Counted from the stretch's first letter, positions 8,279 to 17,282 are shown. The stretch is 64,000 bases of DNA from Halogeometricum rufum (GCF_900112175.1 NZ_FOYT01000001.1:1426001-1490000), one strand, 5' to 3'. The notes: generated by a model from the sequence alone, not told the origin. Made by a program: numbers and translations.

Positions 8279-9097
8279 ATGGCCGAAGCAACAGACGACG
8301 TCACGGACAACGGCGGGCGGAAGTACGACCCCGAGGCGAGCCACAGTTTCCCGGACGAGAAACTCAACGAGATTCTCCCGACGCTCCTCGACGACCCCGA
8401 GGTGAACACGTACCTCAAGGCGCAGAACGTCAACGCCGTCACCCGAAAGGGGTACAACGACCACGGCGAGAAGCACATCGAAATCGTCCGCAACCGTGCG
8501 CTGCGCCTGTACGACCTCCTGAAGGCCGGCGGCGTCGAGTTCAACGGCGCCTCCGAGCAGGGACTGAACGAGGAGGACGAGGCGGTCATCGTCGCCCTCG
8601 CGGCCACCATCCACGACATCGGGCACGTGGTCCACCGGGACGACCACGCCTACTACTCGATTCCGCTCGCCGCCGACCTGTTGGACCGCTTCCTCCCGCG
8701 GTTCTACGACACCTCGGAAGTCGTCCGGATGAAGGCGGAAGTGCTCCACGCCATCCTCTGTCACCACACCGAGGAGGACCCTCTGACGACGGAGGCGGGC
8801 GTCATCCGCGTCGCGGACGCACTCGACATGGAACGCGGCCGGTCTCGAATCCCGTACGAGAAGGGCGGACGCGGCATCAACACGCTGTCCAGTCAGGCGA
8901 TAGACAACGTGACGCTCGAACCCGGCGACAGCAAGGCCGTCCTCGTCGAGATAGAGATGGTCAACGCCGCCGGCGTCTACCAGGTGGACAACCTCCTGAA
9001 GGCGAAACTCCACAAGTCCGGACTGGAGGACCACGTCCGCATCGTCGCGGTCAACACGAAGGCCGACGACCAACTCGTCGAGCGCATCGAACTGTAG
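8279..9097 (+). CDS. HD-domain metal-dependent phosphohydrolase
   Basis: A 272-residue HD-superfamily protein. The metal-binding HD pair is His112-Asp113 in ATIHDIGHVVHRDDH. An upstream His in HGEKH (about residue 66) and the later CHHTEEDP and RVADALDMERGR motifs complete the metal site. Such enzymes cleave phosphate esters or nucleotides, but the substrate is not predictable here. The ATG at 8279 was preferred over an upstream in-frame start because homologous haloarchaeal proteins begin near this point and the extra residues look non-native. Confidence 0.85.
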   Translation: MAEATDDVTDNGGRKYDPEASHSFPDEKLNEILPTLLDDPEVNTYLKAQNVNAVTRKGYNDHGEKHIEIVRNRALRLYDLLKAGGVEFNGASEQGLNEEDEAVIVALAATIHDIGHVVHRDDHAYYSIPLAADLLDRFLPRFYDTSEVVRMKAEVLHAILCHHTEEDPLTTEAGVIRVADALDMERGRSRIPYEKGGRGINTLSSQAIDNVTLEPGDSKAVLVEIEMVNAAGVYQVDNLLKAKLHKSGLEDHVRIVAVNTKADDQLVERIEL

Positions 9098-9136
9098 CAC
9101 GCGCCGGACGACGCGAGAACCGTTCGTTCCCTCGTC

Positions 9137-10063
9137 TCAGTCGTCGAGCGAACCCGAGACCTCTTGCAGGCCGGCCACCGTGAGTTCGCCGCCGAGCGTC
9201 CGGTTCGGGTACGGGATGTCGATACCCAGTTCGTCGAACCGCTGTTTGACTCGCTTGATGTACTCGGCCTTCGTCTTCACGAAGTCGGCGCGACTGGGGT
9301 TGGATATCCAGAACCGCGAGGTGAGGACGACCGAGGAGTCGCCCAGTTCGGTCAGACGGACCGTCGGAGCGGGGTCGTCCACAATCTCCGGGTCCGACTG
9401 CGCCTCCTCGACGATGACCTCCGTCGCGGCGTCGATGTCGGCGTCGTAGCCGATGCCGAACGGCACCTGCAGGCGGAGCGTGTCCTTGGCGACGGGGTTC
9501 TTGATGACGCCGTCGGTGAGTTGGGAGTTCGGCACGGTGAGCAGTTCGTTGTCGAACGTGCGGACGCGCGAGACGCGGAAACTGATGTCCTCGACGACGC
9601 CCGAGTTGCCGTCCCACTCGATCCAGTCGCCGATGCGGAACGGCTTGTCCGTGTAGATGAAGACGCCGGCGACGAAGTTCTGGAGCACGTCCTGCATCGC
9701 GAAGCCGATGGCGAGCGTCGCCGCCGCCGCGATGGTCGCCAGCGACTGCAGGAAGTTCGGAAGCCCCGCGGCGCCGAACGCGACGGTGACGGCGACGAAG
9801 ACGACGACGATTCCGAGGAGGCGACGGAGCGGTTTCTGTGCGTGCGCTTCGAGGTCGCGCGAGTTCATCACCCGGTCGGCGAGTGGGAAGGCGAGCCCCC
9901 GACCGAGCAGGTAGACGGCGGCGAACGCGGCGGCGAACGCGACGATTCGGCCGAGGAGTTCGGCGACGCCCGCCGGAATGCCGAACCCCGCGAGGAACTC
10001 GCCGACGGCCTCGTACAGGCCGGAGTCGGCGCTCTGTTGGAGGGCTACAGCACCGACACTCAT
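9137..10063 (-). CDS. Small-conductance mechanosensitive channel (MscS family)
   Basis: A 308-residue channel. It has three hydrophobic helices in the first ~140 residues, the pore-lining Gly/Ala-rich helix (AAATLAIGFAMQDVLQNFVAGVF) and the MscS beta domain (DWIEWDGNSGVVEDISFRVSRVRTFDN), followed by the alpha/beta vestibule. It should open under membrane tension and release solutes on hypo-osmotic shock, which matters for a halophile. Its ATG overlaps the stop of the YhbY-like gene by 4 bases, so it is coupled to a group of RNA-related genes. Confidence 0.93.
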   Translation of the reverse strand: MSVGAVALQQSADSGLYEAVGEFLAGFGIPAGVAELLGRIVAFAAAFAAVYLLGRGLAFPLADRVMNSRDLEAHAQKPLRRLLGIVVVFVAVTVAFGAAGLPNFLQSLATIAAAATLAIGFAMQDVLQNFVAGVFIYTDKPFRIGDWIEWDGNSGVVEDISFRVSRVRTFDNELLTVPNSQLTDGVIKNPVAKDTLRLQVPFGIGYDADIDAATEVIVEEAQSDPEIVDDPAPTVRLTELGDSSVVLTSRFWISNPSRADFVKTKAEYIKRVKQRFDELGIDIPYPNRTLGGELTVAGLQEVSGSLDD

Positions 10064-10308
10064 CGATGGACGACGCCGGTGTTCCCCCGGGTCTCGACGA
10101 CGTCGGCGTCCACCCGCCCCGCGAGTTCGTCGGTGAGTTCCTCGACGGTGGTGCCGGCGCGCGCCGACCGCAGGAACTTGATCTTCACCAGGTCGCTGCG
10201 CTTCAGTTGGTCGTCCAACTCCTCTTCGACGGCGCTGATTCCGCTCTTGCCGACCCAGACGGTCACGTCGAGGTCGTGCGCCTCCTTCCGAAGGTCGTGG
10301 TCAGTCAT
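10060..10308 (-). CDS. YhbY/CRM-family RNA-binding protein
   Basis: An 82-residue single CRM (YhbY) domain. The GKxG RNA-contact loop is visible in VWVGKSGIS, followed by a helix (VEEELDDQLKRSDLVKIKFL) and the C-terminal strand ending GNTGVVHR. YhbY proteins associate with pre-ribosomes or structured RNA. It lies between the RNase P subunit gene and mscS, all on the minus strand with short gaps or overlaps, a common haloarchaeal order. Confidence 0.92.
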   Translation of the reverse strand: MTDHDLRKEAHDLDVTVWVGKSGISAVEEELDDQLKRSDLVKIKFLRSARAGTTVEELTDELAGRVDADVVETRGNTGVVHR

Positions 10309-10358
10309 ACGTAGCTTCAACGGGTGGAGGGGTTTGAACGTTGAGGATTCGGCTCGTC

Positions 10359-10637
10359 TCACTCGAACGGGTAGCGCTCCGTCGCGCCGCACTCCAGACA
10401 GCGGACGACGACGCGCCCCCGGTGGACGCGGACGCGGGCGTTCCGACCCGGTCGGAGGTAGACGTCGCAGGCGTCGCAGGTCGAGCGCTGAAACGACTTC
10501 GGCAGACCGCACCGGTTCCGCTCCGCGAGGCGGCGGGCGAGACGGACGTACTCGCGAGCGCGGTCGTACTCGTCCTCGGTCGCCGCCTCGCGGGCGAGTT
10601 CGTGCAGGCGCTCGATGCGTTCCTCCGCGATGCTCAT
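10359..10637 (-). CDS. rnp4: Ribonuclease P protein component 4 (Rpp21/Rpr2)
   Basis: A 92-residue protein of the RNase P holoenzyme, which trims 5' leaders from pre-tRNAs. It has an N-terminal helical region (SIAEERIERLHELAREAA...ARRLAERNR) and a C-terminal zinc ribbon with two Cys pairs (CDAC and CLEC), plus a lone Cys before them in NRCGLP. The ATG at 10637 gives the usual size. It is the first gene of the rnp4-yhbY-mscS group. Confidence 0.93.
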   Translation of the reverse strand: MSIAEERIERLHELAREAATEDEYDRAREYVRLARRLAERNRCGLPKSFQRSTCDACDVYLRPGRNARVRVHRGRVVVRCLECGATERYPFE

Positions 10638-10752
10638 GTCCCGAGGAGAGAGACCGCCGGGCAAAGTCGTTCCGCTCCGACCGCGGCGGGGGCGCGCGGT
10701 CCGACCGCGAGTCGGTAGGGTGAAACCGTCCCCCGCGGAAGTCGGAGTGACC

Positions 10753-11823
10753 GTGAGTCTCCGCGCGCTGAACTACCTCGAACTCGAATCGCACCTCGAC
10801 CGGAGCGGAATCGGGACGGCGGCCGACCAGCAACGCGCGGCGCTCGAACGGACCGACGTGGACGTCGTCACCTCGCCGTGGCGGGGCGGGTCGCTCCCCC
10901 GCGCGGGCCTCTCTGCGGCCGCCGGCCGCGGCGCCTTCGCCGACTACGACGTCGCCCACTGCAACCTCATCGGACCGGGGTCCGTGGCCGTCGCCCGCCA
11001 CGCGAACGCCGAGGGGATTCCGCTGGTCCTCCACACCCACGTCACCCGCGAGGACTTCGCCGAGTCGTTCCGGGGGTCCAGCGCCGTCGGCCCCGCCCTC
11101 GGGCGCTACCTCCGGTGGTTCTACTCGCAGGCGGACCTCGTTCTCTGCCCCTCCGAGTACACGAAGTCTGTCCTCGAATCGTACCCCGTCGACGCCCCGA
11201 TTCGCCCGATGACGAACGGCGTCGACGTCGACGCGTTGGCGGGGCACGAGGACCTGCGGGCGGAGTACCGCGAGCGGTTCGACCTGGACGGCATGGTCGT
11301 CTTCGCCGTCGGCAACGTGTTCGAGCGCAAGGGACTCACGACGTTCTGCGAGGTGGCGTCCGACACCGACTACGACTTCGCGTGGTTCGGCCCGTACGAC
11401 ACGGGGCCGCACGCCTCCAAGACGGTGAAGCGGTGGGTGTCGAACCCGCCGGCGAACGTCACCTTCACCGGGTGGATAGACGACATCCGGGGCGCGTTCG
11501 GCGCGGGCGACGTCTACCTGTTCCCCACGAAGAACGAGAATCAGGGCATCGCCGTGCTGGAGGCGATGGCGTGCGGGAAGGCCGTCGTCCTGCGGGACAT
11601 CCCCGTCTTCGAGGAGTTCTACACCCACGGGCACGACTGCCTGAAGTGCGAGACGCGCGCGGAGTTCAGCCGCGCGCTCGACTTGCTCGCGCGGGACCCC
11701 GACCTGCGCCGTCGCCTCGGCGAGAACGCGCGCGAGACGGCCGCCGAACACAGTCTGGACCGCGTCGGCGAACGACTCGTCGCGGCGTACGAGGCCCTCC
11801 TCGACGGGCGCGTTCCCGAATGA
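10753..11823 (+). CDS. Glycosyltransferase family 4 (GT-B fold)
   Basis: A 356-residue GT-B enzyme starting at GTG (residues SLRALNYLELESHLDRSGIG follow). The N-terminal half should bind the acceptor. The C-terminal half has the nucleotide-sugar site with KNENQGIAVLEAMACGKAVV, including the conserved EX7E-type glutamates. Several in-frame GTGs lie upstream (10719, 10747), so the start is less certain than the body. It is followed closely by a second, divergent glycosyltransferase. Likely roles are glycolipid or glycan synthesis at the membrane, but sugar and acceptor are unknown. Confidence 0.85.
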   Translation: MSLRALNYLELESHLDRSGIGTAADQQRAALERTDVDVVTSPWRGGSLPRAGLSAAAGRGAFADYDVAHCNLIGPGSVAVARHANAEGIPLVLHTHVTREDFAESFRGSSAVGPALGRYLRWFYSQADLVLCPSEYTKSVLESYPVDAPIRPMTNGVDVDALAGHEDLRAEYRERFDLDGMVVFAVGNVFERKGLTTFCEVASDTDYDFAWFGPYDTGPHASKTVKRWVSNPPANVTFTGWIDDIRGAFGAGDVYLFPTKNENQGIAVLEAMACGKAVVLRDIPVFEEFYTHGHDCLKCETRAEFSRALDLLARDPDLRRRLGENARETAAEHSLDRVGERLVAAYEALLDGRVPE

Positions 11824-11847
11824 CGGGGCGGCGACGAGTCAGCACGG

Positions 11848-11853
11848 TTTATC
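11848..11853 (+). promoter_or_regulatory. TATA-like element for the second glycosyltransferase
   Basis: TTTATC lies 27-32 bases before the ATG at 11880, the normal spacing for a leaderless haloarchaeal transcript. The second glycosyltransferase may therefore be transcribed separately from the first. Confidence 0.5.
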
Positions 11854-11879
11854 AGGCCGGCCCGCACACCGAGGAACGA

Positions 11880-13004
11880 ATGCAGTCGGTCGCGGCGTTC
11901 ACGGACACGTACCTGCCAACCGTCAACGGCGTCTCCTACACCGTTCAGACGTGGCGCGACCACTGGCGAGAACGCGACGGGCGGATGGACGTGGTGTACC
12001 CCGGGACCGACGAGTACGTCCCCGACGAGGGCGAGTACCCCGTCAGGAGCGTCTCGTTCCCGTTCTACGACGGCTTCCGCCTCGGCGTGCCGCGCGTCCC
12101 GAGTCGCGTCGAGGACGTGGACGTCGTCCACGCGCACACGCCGTTCGCCCTCGGCCTCTCCGGTCTCCGTCTCGCCCGACGGCGGGACCTCCCGTTCGTC
12201 GCCTCCTACCACACGCCGACGGGGGAGTACGCCGACTACCTCACCTCCCGCGACTCCTTCGAACGGCGAATCGAGTCGCTGTCGGAGCGGTACGAGCGCT
12301 GGTTCTTCGGCCGCGCCGACGCCGTCCTCTGTCCCAGCAGGGACACCCGCGACCACCTCCGCGACGAGGTGGGCGTCGACACCGAGATTGTCGTCCTCTC
12401 GAACGGCATCGACACCGACCGGTTCGCGCCCGCCGACGCCGGGGCCGTCGAGGCGTTCCGTGACCGCTACGACCTGCCGGACGGCCCGCTGGTCGGCTAC
12501 ACCGGCCGGCACGGGTTCGAGAAGAACCTCTCGGAGTTCGTCCGCGCCGCCGAGGGACTGGACGCGACGGTGGTCTTCGGCGGCGACGGTCCGGCGCGCG
12601 AGGAGTTGGAGTCGCTGGCGACGGACCTGGGCGTCGAGGCGCACTTCCTCGGGTTCCTCCCGCGGGAGGAACTGCCGGCGTTCTACTCGGCGCTGGACGC
12701 CTTCGTGTTCCCGAGTCCCGTCGAGACGCAGGGGCTGGTCGCCCTCGAAGCGAACGCCTGCGGCACTCCGGTCGTCGGCGTGGACGAGGGTGCTCTCTCG
12801 GACACCGTCGACGACGGCGTGACGGGCTATCACTACCCGCTGGGCGACGTGGCGGCCTGCCGGGCGGCCGTCGAACGCGTCCTCGGCGAACGCGAGACGC
12901 TCTCGGCGTCGTGTCTCGACCGCCGCGACGCGGTGAGCGTCGAACACGCCGTCGACGAACTCGCGTCGCTGTACGACCGCGTGTGTTCTGAGAAAGGGTA
13001 CTGA
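11880..13004 (+). CDS. Glycosyltransferase family 4 (GT-B fold)
   Basis: A 374-residue GT-B enzyme. The N terminus AAFTDTYLPTVNGVSYT is the acceptor-side loop seen in lipid glucosyl/mannosyltransferases of this family. The nucleotide-sugar half carries GYTGRHGFEKN, VVFGGDGPAREEL and FPSPVETQGLVALEANACGTPVVG. These features fit a diacylglycerol- or polyprenol-type glycosyltransferase using a UDP- or GDP-sugar. The substrate remains inference. It is only moderately similar to the preceding gene product, so this is not a recent duplication. Confidence 0.87.
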   Translation: MQSVAAFTDTYLPTVNGVSYTVQTWRDHWRERDGRMDVVYPGTDEYVPDEGEYPVRSVSFPFYDGFRLGVPRVPSRVEDVDVVHAHTPFALGLSGLRLARRRDLPFVASYHTPTGEYADYLTSRDSFERRIESLSERYERWFFGRADAVLCPSRDTRDHLRDEVGVDTEIVVLSNGIDTDRFAPADAGAVEAFRDRYDLPDGPLVGYTGRHGFEKNLSEFVRAAEGLDATVVFGGDGPAREELESLATDLGVEAHFLGFLPREELPAFYSALDAFVFPSPVETQGLVALEANACGTPVVGVDEGALSDTVDDGVTGYHYPLGDVAACRAAVERVLGERETLSASCLDRRDAVSVEHAVDELASLYDRVCSEKGY

Positions 13005-13056
13005 GTCGACTGCTCGCGGCGTCGAGAGGCCGGCGTCGGCTACCGCGGCCGGTTCC

Positions 13057-13521
13057 TCAGTCGTCCAGGTCCTCGACGGCCTGCGCGATGCGCTGGAGTT
13101 GGCGCGTGGCGTCGCGCACTTCGTCGCGGAGTTGACGGACTTCCCGGACGAGTTCCTCGTTGCCCGCGGACTCGGACTCGCCGCGGCCGGCGCCGGGCGG
13201 GCCGCCGGGGCCGCCACCCATGCCGCCGCCGCCCATCCCGCCGGGGCCGCCGCCGCCCATCATGCCGCTCATCATCTGCGCGAACGGGTTGCCGCCGGGG
13301 CCGCCGCCGCCACCGCCACCGCCGCCCATCATCTCCTCGGGCGACGGTCGCTCGCCCTCTTCGCGTTCCTCCTCGCGGCGCTTGCGAATCTCCTCGACTC
13401 GCTCGCGGAAGGACATCTCGTCGTCGTCGCCGCCCTCGGCGGGCGTCTCTTCGGCGCCCTCGGCGGATTCCTCGACGTCGTCTGCCGGTTCGTCGGCGGG
13501 ATCGTCTGGCTTCTCTGACAT
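13057..13521 (-). CDS. Acidic Gly/Met-rich low-complexity protein
   Basis: A 154-residue protein of unknown function. It has three parts: an acidic N terminus (residues 1-35), a charged helix (MSFRERVEEIRKRREEEREE, about 36-55), a Gly/Met/Pro-rich disordered middle (EMMGGGGGG...MMSGMMGGGG, about 64-115), and a C-terminal coiled coil (NEELVREVRQLRDEVRDATR) of about 35 residues. The design suggests a self-assembling or scaffold protein. No family was recognised. It sits alone between a glycosyltransferase and DUF2797, converging with the former. Confidence 0.7.
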   Translation of the reverse strand: MSEKPDDPADEPADDVEESAEGAEETPAEGGDDDEMSFRERVEEIRKRREEEREEGERPSPEEMMGGGGGGGGGPGGNPFAQMMSGMMGGGGPGGMGGGGMGGGPGGPPGAGRGESESAGNEELVREVRQLRDEVRDATRQLQRIAQAVEDLDD

Positions 13522-13568
13522 GGAGTCTCCTTCTCGGTCCGACTGGAAAGGACTGACGGTCCCGGGCG

Positions 13569-14315
13569 TCACCCCCACGCGCCGAGACTCGACTGCACGT
13601 CTCTGGTCGTCGCCTCCGCGGTCACCTCGTGGCCCACCAGGTCCCGGAGGTCCACGGCGTACGTGCTCCCCGCGTGGTCGAGGACGAGGAGCCGACCCTG
13701 CACGCCGCGGACGGTGCCGGTGGCGATGACCTCCGCGACGGGCCGGGCGTCGAGTTCGAGTCCGTAGTCGAAGTCGAACCGGTCGAGCACGTCGAACTCC
13801 GAGAGCAACGACTCCCACGCCGCCTCGTCGACGGCGCGGCCGAGTCCGTCGCGCTTCGTCCGGACGCGGACCCGGTCGGGAATCTCTGCCGCCAGTCCGG
13901 CCTCTATCTCCCGGGCGATGCGACCGTCGGCGACCGTTCTGACGTGCGCCCCGCGGTCGGCCCCCTGTTCGCGCAGGCGCGTCTCCAGTCGCCACTCCTT
14001 CGTCACGCCCACCTTGAACACGTCGGGCGCGAACGCCGCGAGGTAGACGGCGTGGGGGTCGTGACAGTCCATCTCGTCTTTGAGACAGGTGCCGGTGCAC
14101 TTCGCGCACACCCACGTGGAGCGGTGGTCGCGACAGTGCGGCGCGGCGTCGTTCTCGCAGCCCCGGTGTTCGTCGTCGGTCACGACGCCCGCGCAGTGGC
14201 GTTCGCCCAGCGTGTAGCGCAGGTCCGTTCCGGGGTCGAGCGAGACGTACTCCACGTCGCCGTCGCTGGCGAGAAAGAGTCCCGGTCCGGCCGTGTCGTA
14301 TCCGACGAACTGCAC
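13569..14315 (-). CDS. DUF2797 domain protein with zinc-finger-like cysteines
   Basis: A 248-residue protein beginning at GTG (QFVGYDTAGPGLFL follows). The first half contains many Cys/His residues (RHCAGVV, GCENDAAPHCRDH, CAKCTGTCLKDEMDCH), suggesting one or two zinc sites. It is followed by AVYLAAFAPDVFKVGVTKEWR, a GIY-YIG-like segment often noted in this family. The function is unknown, and a nucleic-acid role is inferred from the zinc and GIY-YIG-like parts. The protein is of normal family length. Confidence 0.82.
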   Translation of the reverse strand: MQFVGYDTAGPGLFLASDGDVEYVSLDPGTDLRYTLGERHCAGVVTDDEHRGCENDAAPHCRDHRSTWVCAKCTGTCLKDEMDCHDPHAVYLAAFAPDVFKVGVTKEWRLETRLREQGADRGAHVRTVADGRIAREIEAGLAAEIPDRVRVRTKRDGLGRAVDEAAWESLLSEFDVLDRFDFDYGLELDARPVAEVIATGTVRGVQGRLLVLDHAGSTYAVDLRDLVGHEVTAEATTRDVQSSLGAWG

Positions 14316-14677
14316 GGGGAAGCGTCGGTGACGGCCGGGTAAAAACCGTGCGCTCGCTGCGACGCACGGTCGAGGCGTGGCGGTCCCACTCGAGGGAGGC
14401 CGCCAGCGACGCCGCGCGCCGCCTCGGCGCGAAACGACCGATGTGCGTACCGACGGGTTCGGCCGAGGCGGTGCGAACCCCGAAGGGGCGTCGTTCGGTG
14501 GCGTGTCGAAGAGTGATCCGCCGAACGAGGTGGGGCGCGGCGGACGTTCGACAGTCCGCCTCCACGTGGGAGACTGTGAAAGGGTCGGGGCAACGGTCCA
14601 CCGAGGCACAGGTGGGGTTGGGAATCTCCCGGATAGAACGTGGGAGGGAGCGGGTATCAAACCCGCTTGTAACCCGG
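14316..14677. other. Gene-free spacer with one strong hairpin
   Basis: No gene was recognised. At 14649-14667 there is a perfect 7-bp stem, AGCGGGT/ACCCGCT, with a 5-base loop, 10 bases after the stop of the small membrane protein gene on the minus strand. It may be a terminator. It also resembles a tRNA T-arm, but no complete tRNA can be folded around it. Confidence 0.55.
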
Positions 14678-15025
14678 TTAATGAACTGTACGGAAACGAG
14701 TGACAAACCGGCGGAGACGCTCGGCGTCCGAATCCGACTTCCGGTCCGGTCGAACGTCTCCGGTCACCGCCGCCATCGCCGAGAGACCCGCGACGCCGAG
14801 GAGGAACGCGGCGGCGAAGACGACGGCGTCGCCGCGGGCGAACAGGACCGTCGGTAGCCGGGCGGGCGGCAGGCCGACCCCCGTCAGGAGGGCTCCGACG
14901 GCGGTGGCGAGTGCCACCGCGGGGATACCGAGGAGAGCGAGCAGAATCAGCAACGGCGACGGCAGTCGGTCGTCACGCCGGTGTCCGGGGGTGCAACGTC
15001 GAATAGCCGTCGCATCGAGAGGCAC
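14678..15025 (-). CDS. Small membrane protein, unknown function
   Basis: A 115-residue protein if started at the GTG at 15025. It has two clear hydrophobic helices, SPLLILLALLGIPAVALATAV (about residues 20-40) and AVVFAAAFLLGVAGLSAMAAV (about 65-86), and a basic C-terminal tail (ERLRRFVTRFR). No family was recognised. The reading frame stays open further upstream without an ATG, so the start is uncertain. It lies alone between DUF2797 and the epimerase, all on the minus strand. Confidence 0.5.
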   Translation of the reverse strand: MPLDATAIRRCTPGHRRDDRLPSPLLILLALLGIPAVALATAVGALLTGVGLPPARLPTVLFARGDAVVFAAAFLLGVAGLSAMAAVTGDVRPDRKSDSDAERLRRFVTRFRTVH

Positions 15026-15187
15026 CGGACGGGGGCGCCGCGCTGACGGTAGCGCCGACTGTGGGGCAGAGCCGACCCGTCCCGTCGTCCGCCGGAGCAC
15101 GGCGTTCGGCGGCGCGAGGCGCCGGACTCGTCTGCGGACCGGCGGTCGACGGTATCGGCCGGCGCTCCGGACGTCCGGCGGCCGGCC

Positions 15188-16138
15188 TCAGGCTTCGACG
15201 CCGTACTCGGCGCGCAGTTCCGCGGCGAGTTCGCGCGCGGCGCGGCGCACGGCGTCGTCGCTGGAGGCGTCCGGTTCCCACCCGAGGGCGGACAGTTTCT
15301 CGATGGAGAGGCGCATCCGCGGCACGTCGCCCTCCCACCCGCGGTCGCCGCCGGTGAACTCGTACTCGGGGTCGACGTCCATCACGTCCGCGACGATGTC
15401 CGCGATGGTGGTGACGGAGGTGGTGGTCCGCGTGCCGAGGTTGTACGTGTTCATCGACTGCTCGGCGTTCTCGACGACGTGCGAGATGGCGCGCACGCAG
15501 TCCTCGACGTGGAGGTAGGACTTCTCCTGTCGGCCGTCGCCGAGGATGGTGAGCGTGTCGGGGTCCTCCAGCAGTTTCTCGATGAAGTCGGGGACGACGT
15601 TGCCTCGCTGTTTCGGGCCGACGATGTTGGCGAAGCGGAACAGCCAGACGGTGAAATCCTTCGAGTGGGCGTACGTGGAGAGCAGTCCCTCGTCGGCCAG
15701 TTTCGACGCGCCGTAGACGCTGATGGGTTCGAGGGGGGCGTAGTCCTCCGGCGTCGGACGCGGGGCCTCCCCGTACACCGTCGACGAGGACGTGAACGCG
15801 AGGTTCGAGACGCCCACCTCGTCCATGCGTTCGAGGACGTTGTACGTCATCTCCGTGTTCTCCTCGAACAGTTTGCGGGGGTCGGCGTAGTTCGTGTCCG
15901 TGTAGGCGGCGAAGTGGAACACCACGTCGACGTCCGCGGTGATGGCCTCGGCCACGTCGTCGGCGTCGGTCAGGTCGGCCTTCACGAACTCGACGCCGTC
16001 CGGGACGCGTTCGCGCGTCCCCTTCGAGAGGTCGTCGACGACGACCACGTCGTTGTCGTCGCGGAGGTGCTGTGCGAGATGAGAGCCGACGAGTCCCGCG
16101 CCACCGGTGACGACGACTCGCTTCTCGGAGAGTTGCAT
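15188..16138 (-). CDS. NAD-dependent nucleotide-sugar epimerase/dehydratase (extended SDR)
   Basis: A 316-residue extended SDR enzyme. The NAD-binding motif is GGAGLVGSHL near residue 12. The catalytic triad is visible as the Ser/Thr cluster SSSTVYGE and the YxxxK pair in YGASKLADE. Conserved NIVGP and DFIEKL segments follow. Such enzymes interconvert UDP- or GDP-sugars (for example UDP-glucose 4-epimerase) that feed glycan or S-layer glycosylation. The glycosyltransferases a few kilobases away make this plausible, but the exact sugar is not readable. Confidence 0.88.
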   Translation of the reverse strand: MQLSEKRVVVTGGAGLVGSHLAQHLRDDNDVVVVDDLSKGTRERVPDGVEFVKADLTDADDVAEAITADVDVVFHFAAYTDTNYADPRKLFEENTEMTYNVLERMDEVGVSNLAFTSSSTVYGEAPRPTPEDYAPLEPISVYGASKLADEGLLSTYAHSKDFTVWLFRFANIVGPKQRGNVVPDFIEKLLEDPDTLTILGDGRQEKSYLHVEDCVRAISHVVENAEQSMNTYNLGTRTTTSVTTIADIVADVMDVDPEYEFTGGDRGWEGDVPRMRLSIEKLSALGWEPDASSDDAVRRAARELAAELRAEYGVEA

Positions 16139-16185
16139 ACCGGCACTGGACCACCGGGCAGTAAGTTCGTTCTGGTCCCGCGCGC

Positions 16186-17145
16186 TCACTGCGAGGGGTT
16201 TTCACCGCGCGTCGAGTTCGGCGGGATGGCCTCCTCGCCCAGTCCGGTCAGGTCCGCGCTCACGTCCCACAGTCGCCGGCGGGTTCGCTCGTCGCGCGCC
16301 GCCGCCGCGGGCCGTTCGACCGCGCAGTCGGCGAAGTACTCGCCGGTGACGCCCTCGACTTCGGGGGAGGAGGCGAGGTAGACCGGGGTGTCGGACGCCT
16401 CGGCGGGCGTCCGGACGAACCGCGACGTGAGCGACTCGGGGAGGGCGTCGAGGACGGAGACGGCCGCGCGCACGGCGCCGCCGTACTCCCGCGAGAGCGA
16501 CGTTCCGGGCACCGCGCCGGGGTGGAGGCAGTTGGCGGTGACGCCCGTCCCCCGGAGTCGGTCGGCCGCCTCGAACGTGAACAGGACGTTCGCCAGTTTC
16601 GACCGGGCGTACGCGGCGGAGCCCGTCACGTCGTGGACCGAGCGGAGTTTCCGGAAGTCCATCCGGCCGTTGCGGTGCAGTTCCGAGGAGACGACGACGA
16701 CGCGCGCCTCTCCCGTCTCCGCCGCCGTCTCGCGGAGGCGGTCGGCGAGGCGGTTCACGAGGAGGAACGGCGCGAGGTGGTTCACCGCGAACGTCGCCTC
16801 GACGCCGTCCTCGGTGAGTTCGGGGTCGGAGAACCACGCGCCCGCGTTGCTGACGAACGCGTCGAGGCGGTCCACGTCGTCGTCGACGCGCGCCGCCAGG
16901 TCGCGAACGTCGCGTTGCGAGGCGAAGTCGGCGGTGTAGAGGGCGGCGTCGCCGTCGCCGGTCGCCTCGCTCTGCAGGTCGGCGACGGCCCTGCCCCCCT
17001 TCGCGGGGTCACGACCGGTCACGAGGACGCGCGCGCCGCGGGCGACGAGTCGGCGGGCCGTCTCGTAGCCGATGCCGTCGGTCCCGCCGGTGACGACCAT
17101 CGTCCGCCCGTCGAGTCGCGGCGGGTCCGGGCACGTCGAGACCAT
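16186..17145 (-). CDS. Short-chain dehydrogenase/reductase (SDR)
   Basis: A 319-residue classical SDR close to the retinol dehydrogenase/protochlorophyllide reductase-like group. The cofactor motif is TGGTDGIGYETA (about residues 19-30) with TGRDPAKG behind it, which favours NADP. SNAGAW, the catalytic Ser (VVVSSELH) and YARSK (Tyr, Lys) are intact. The substrate is unknown. A TATA-like GATATAT (minus-strand reading of about 17169-17176) lies upstream of the ATG at 17145. Confidence 0.87.
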   Translation of the reverse strand: MVSTCPDPPRLDGRTMVVTGGTDGIGYETARRLVARGARVLVTGRDPAKGGRAVADLQSEATGDGDAALYTADFASQRDVRDLAARVDDDVDRLDAFVSNAGAWFSDPELTEDGVEATFAVNHLAPFLLVNRLADRLRETAAETGEARVVVVSSELHRNGRMDFRKLRSVHDVTGSAAYARSKLANVLFTFEAADRLRGTGVTANCLHPGAVPGTSLSREYGGAVRAAVSVLDALPESLTSRFVRTPAEASDTPVYLASSPEVEGVTGEYFADCAVERPAAAARDERTRRRLWDVSADLTGLGEEAIPPNSTRGENPSQ

Positions 17146-17282
17146 ACCCGAGGTTCGGTCCCGACGCGGATATATCGTCGCGTCCCGGCGGTCCGTCGGA
17201 CGGTTCGGGCGGCGGCCGCGCAACCGGCGGCGCGGCGGCGAGAAGCGAAGGGCCTTAGCGCGCGGACCGACTCGCAGGCGGT

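Noticed and set aside
10878-13004. Fusion of two glycosyltransferases in one 708-codon frame
   Set aside because: The open frame only runs through the first gene in a shadow frame. The true second enzyme starts at the ATG at 11880 with its own TATA element.
13160-13350. CRISPR-like or tandem repeat array
   Set aside because: The regular GCCGCCGCC pattern is the coding sequence for Gly/Met-rich low-complexity protein, without spacers or constant repeat units.
14630-14705. Possible tRNA gene on the minus strand
   Set aside because: Only a T-arm-like hairpin and an acceptor-like 3' end are present. No D arm, anticodon arm or matching 5' acceptor strand can be folded, and the T-loop lacks the conserved C56.
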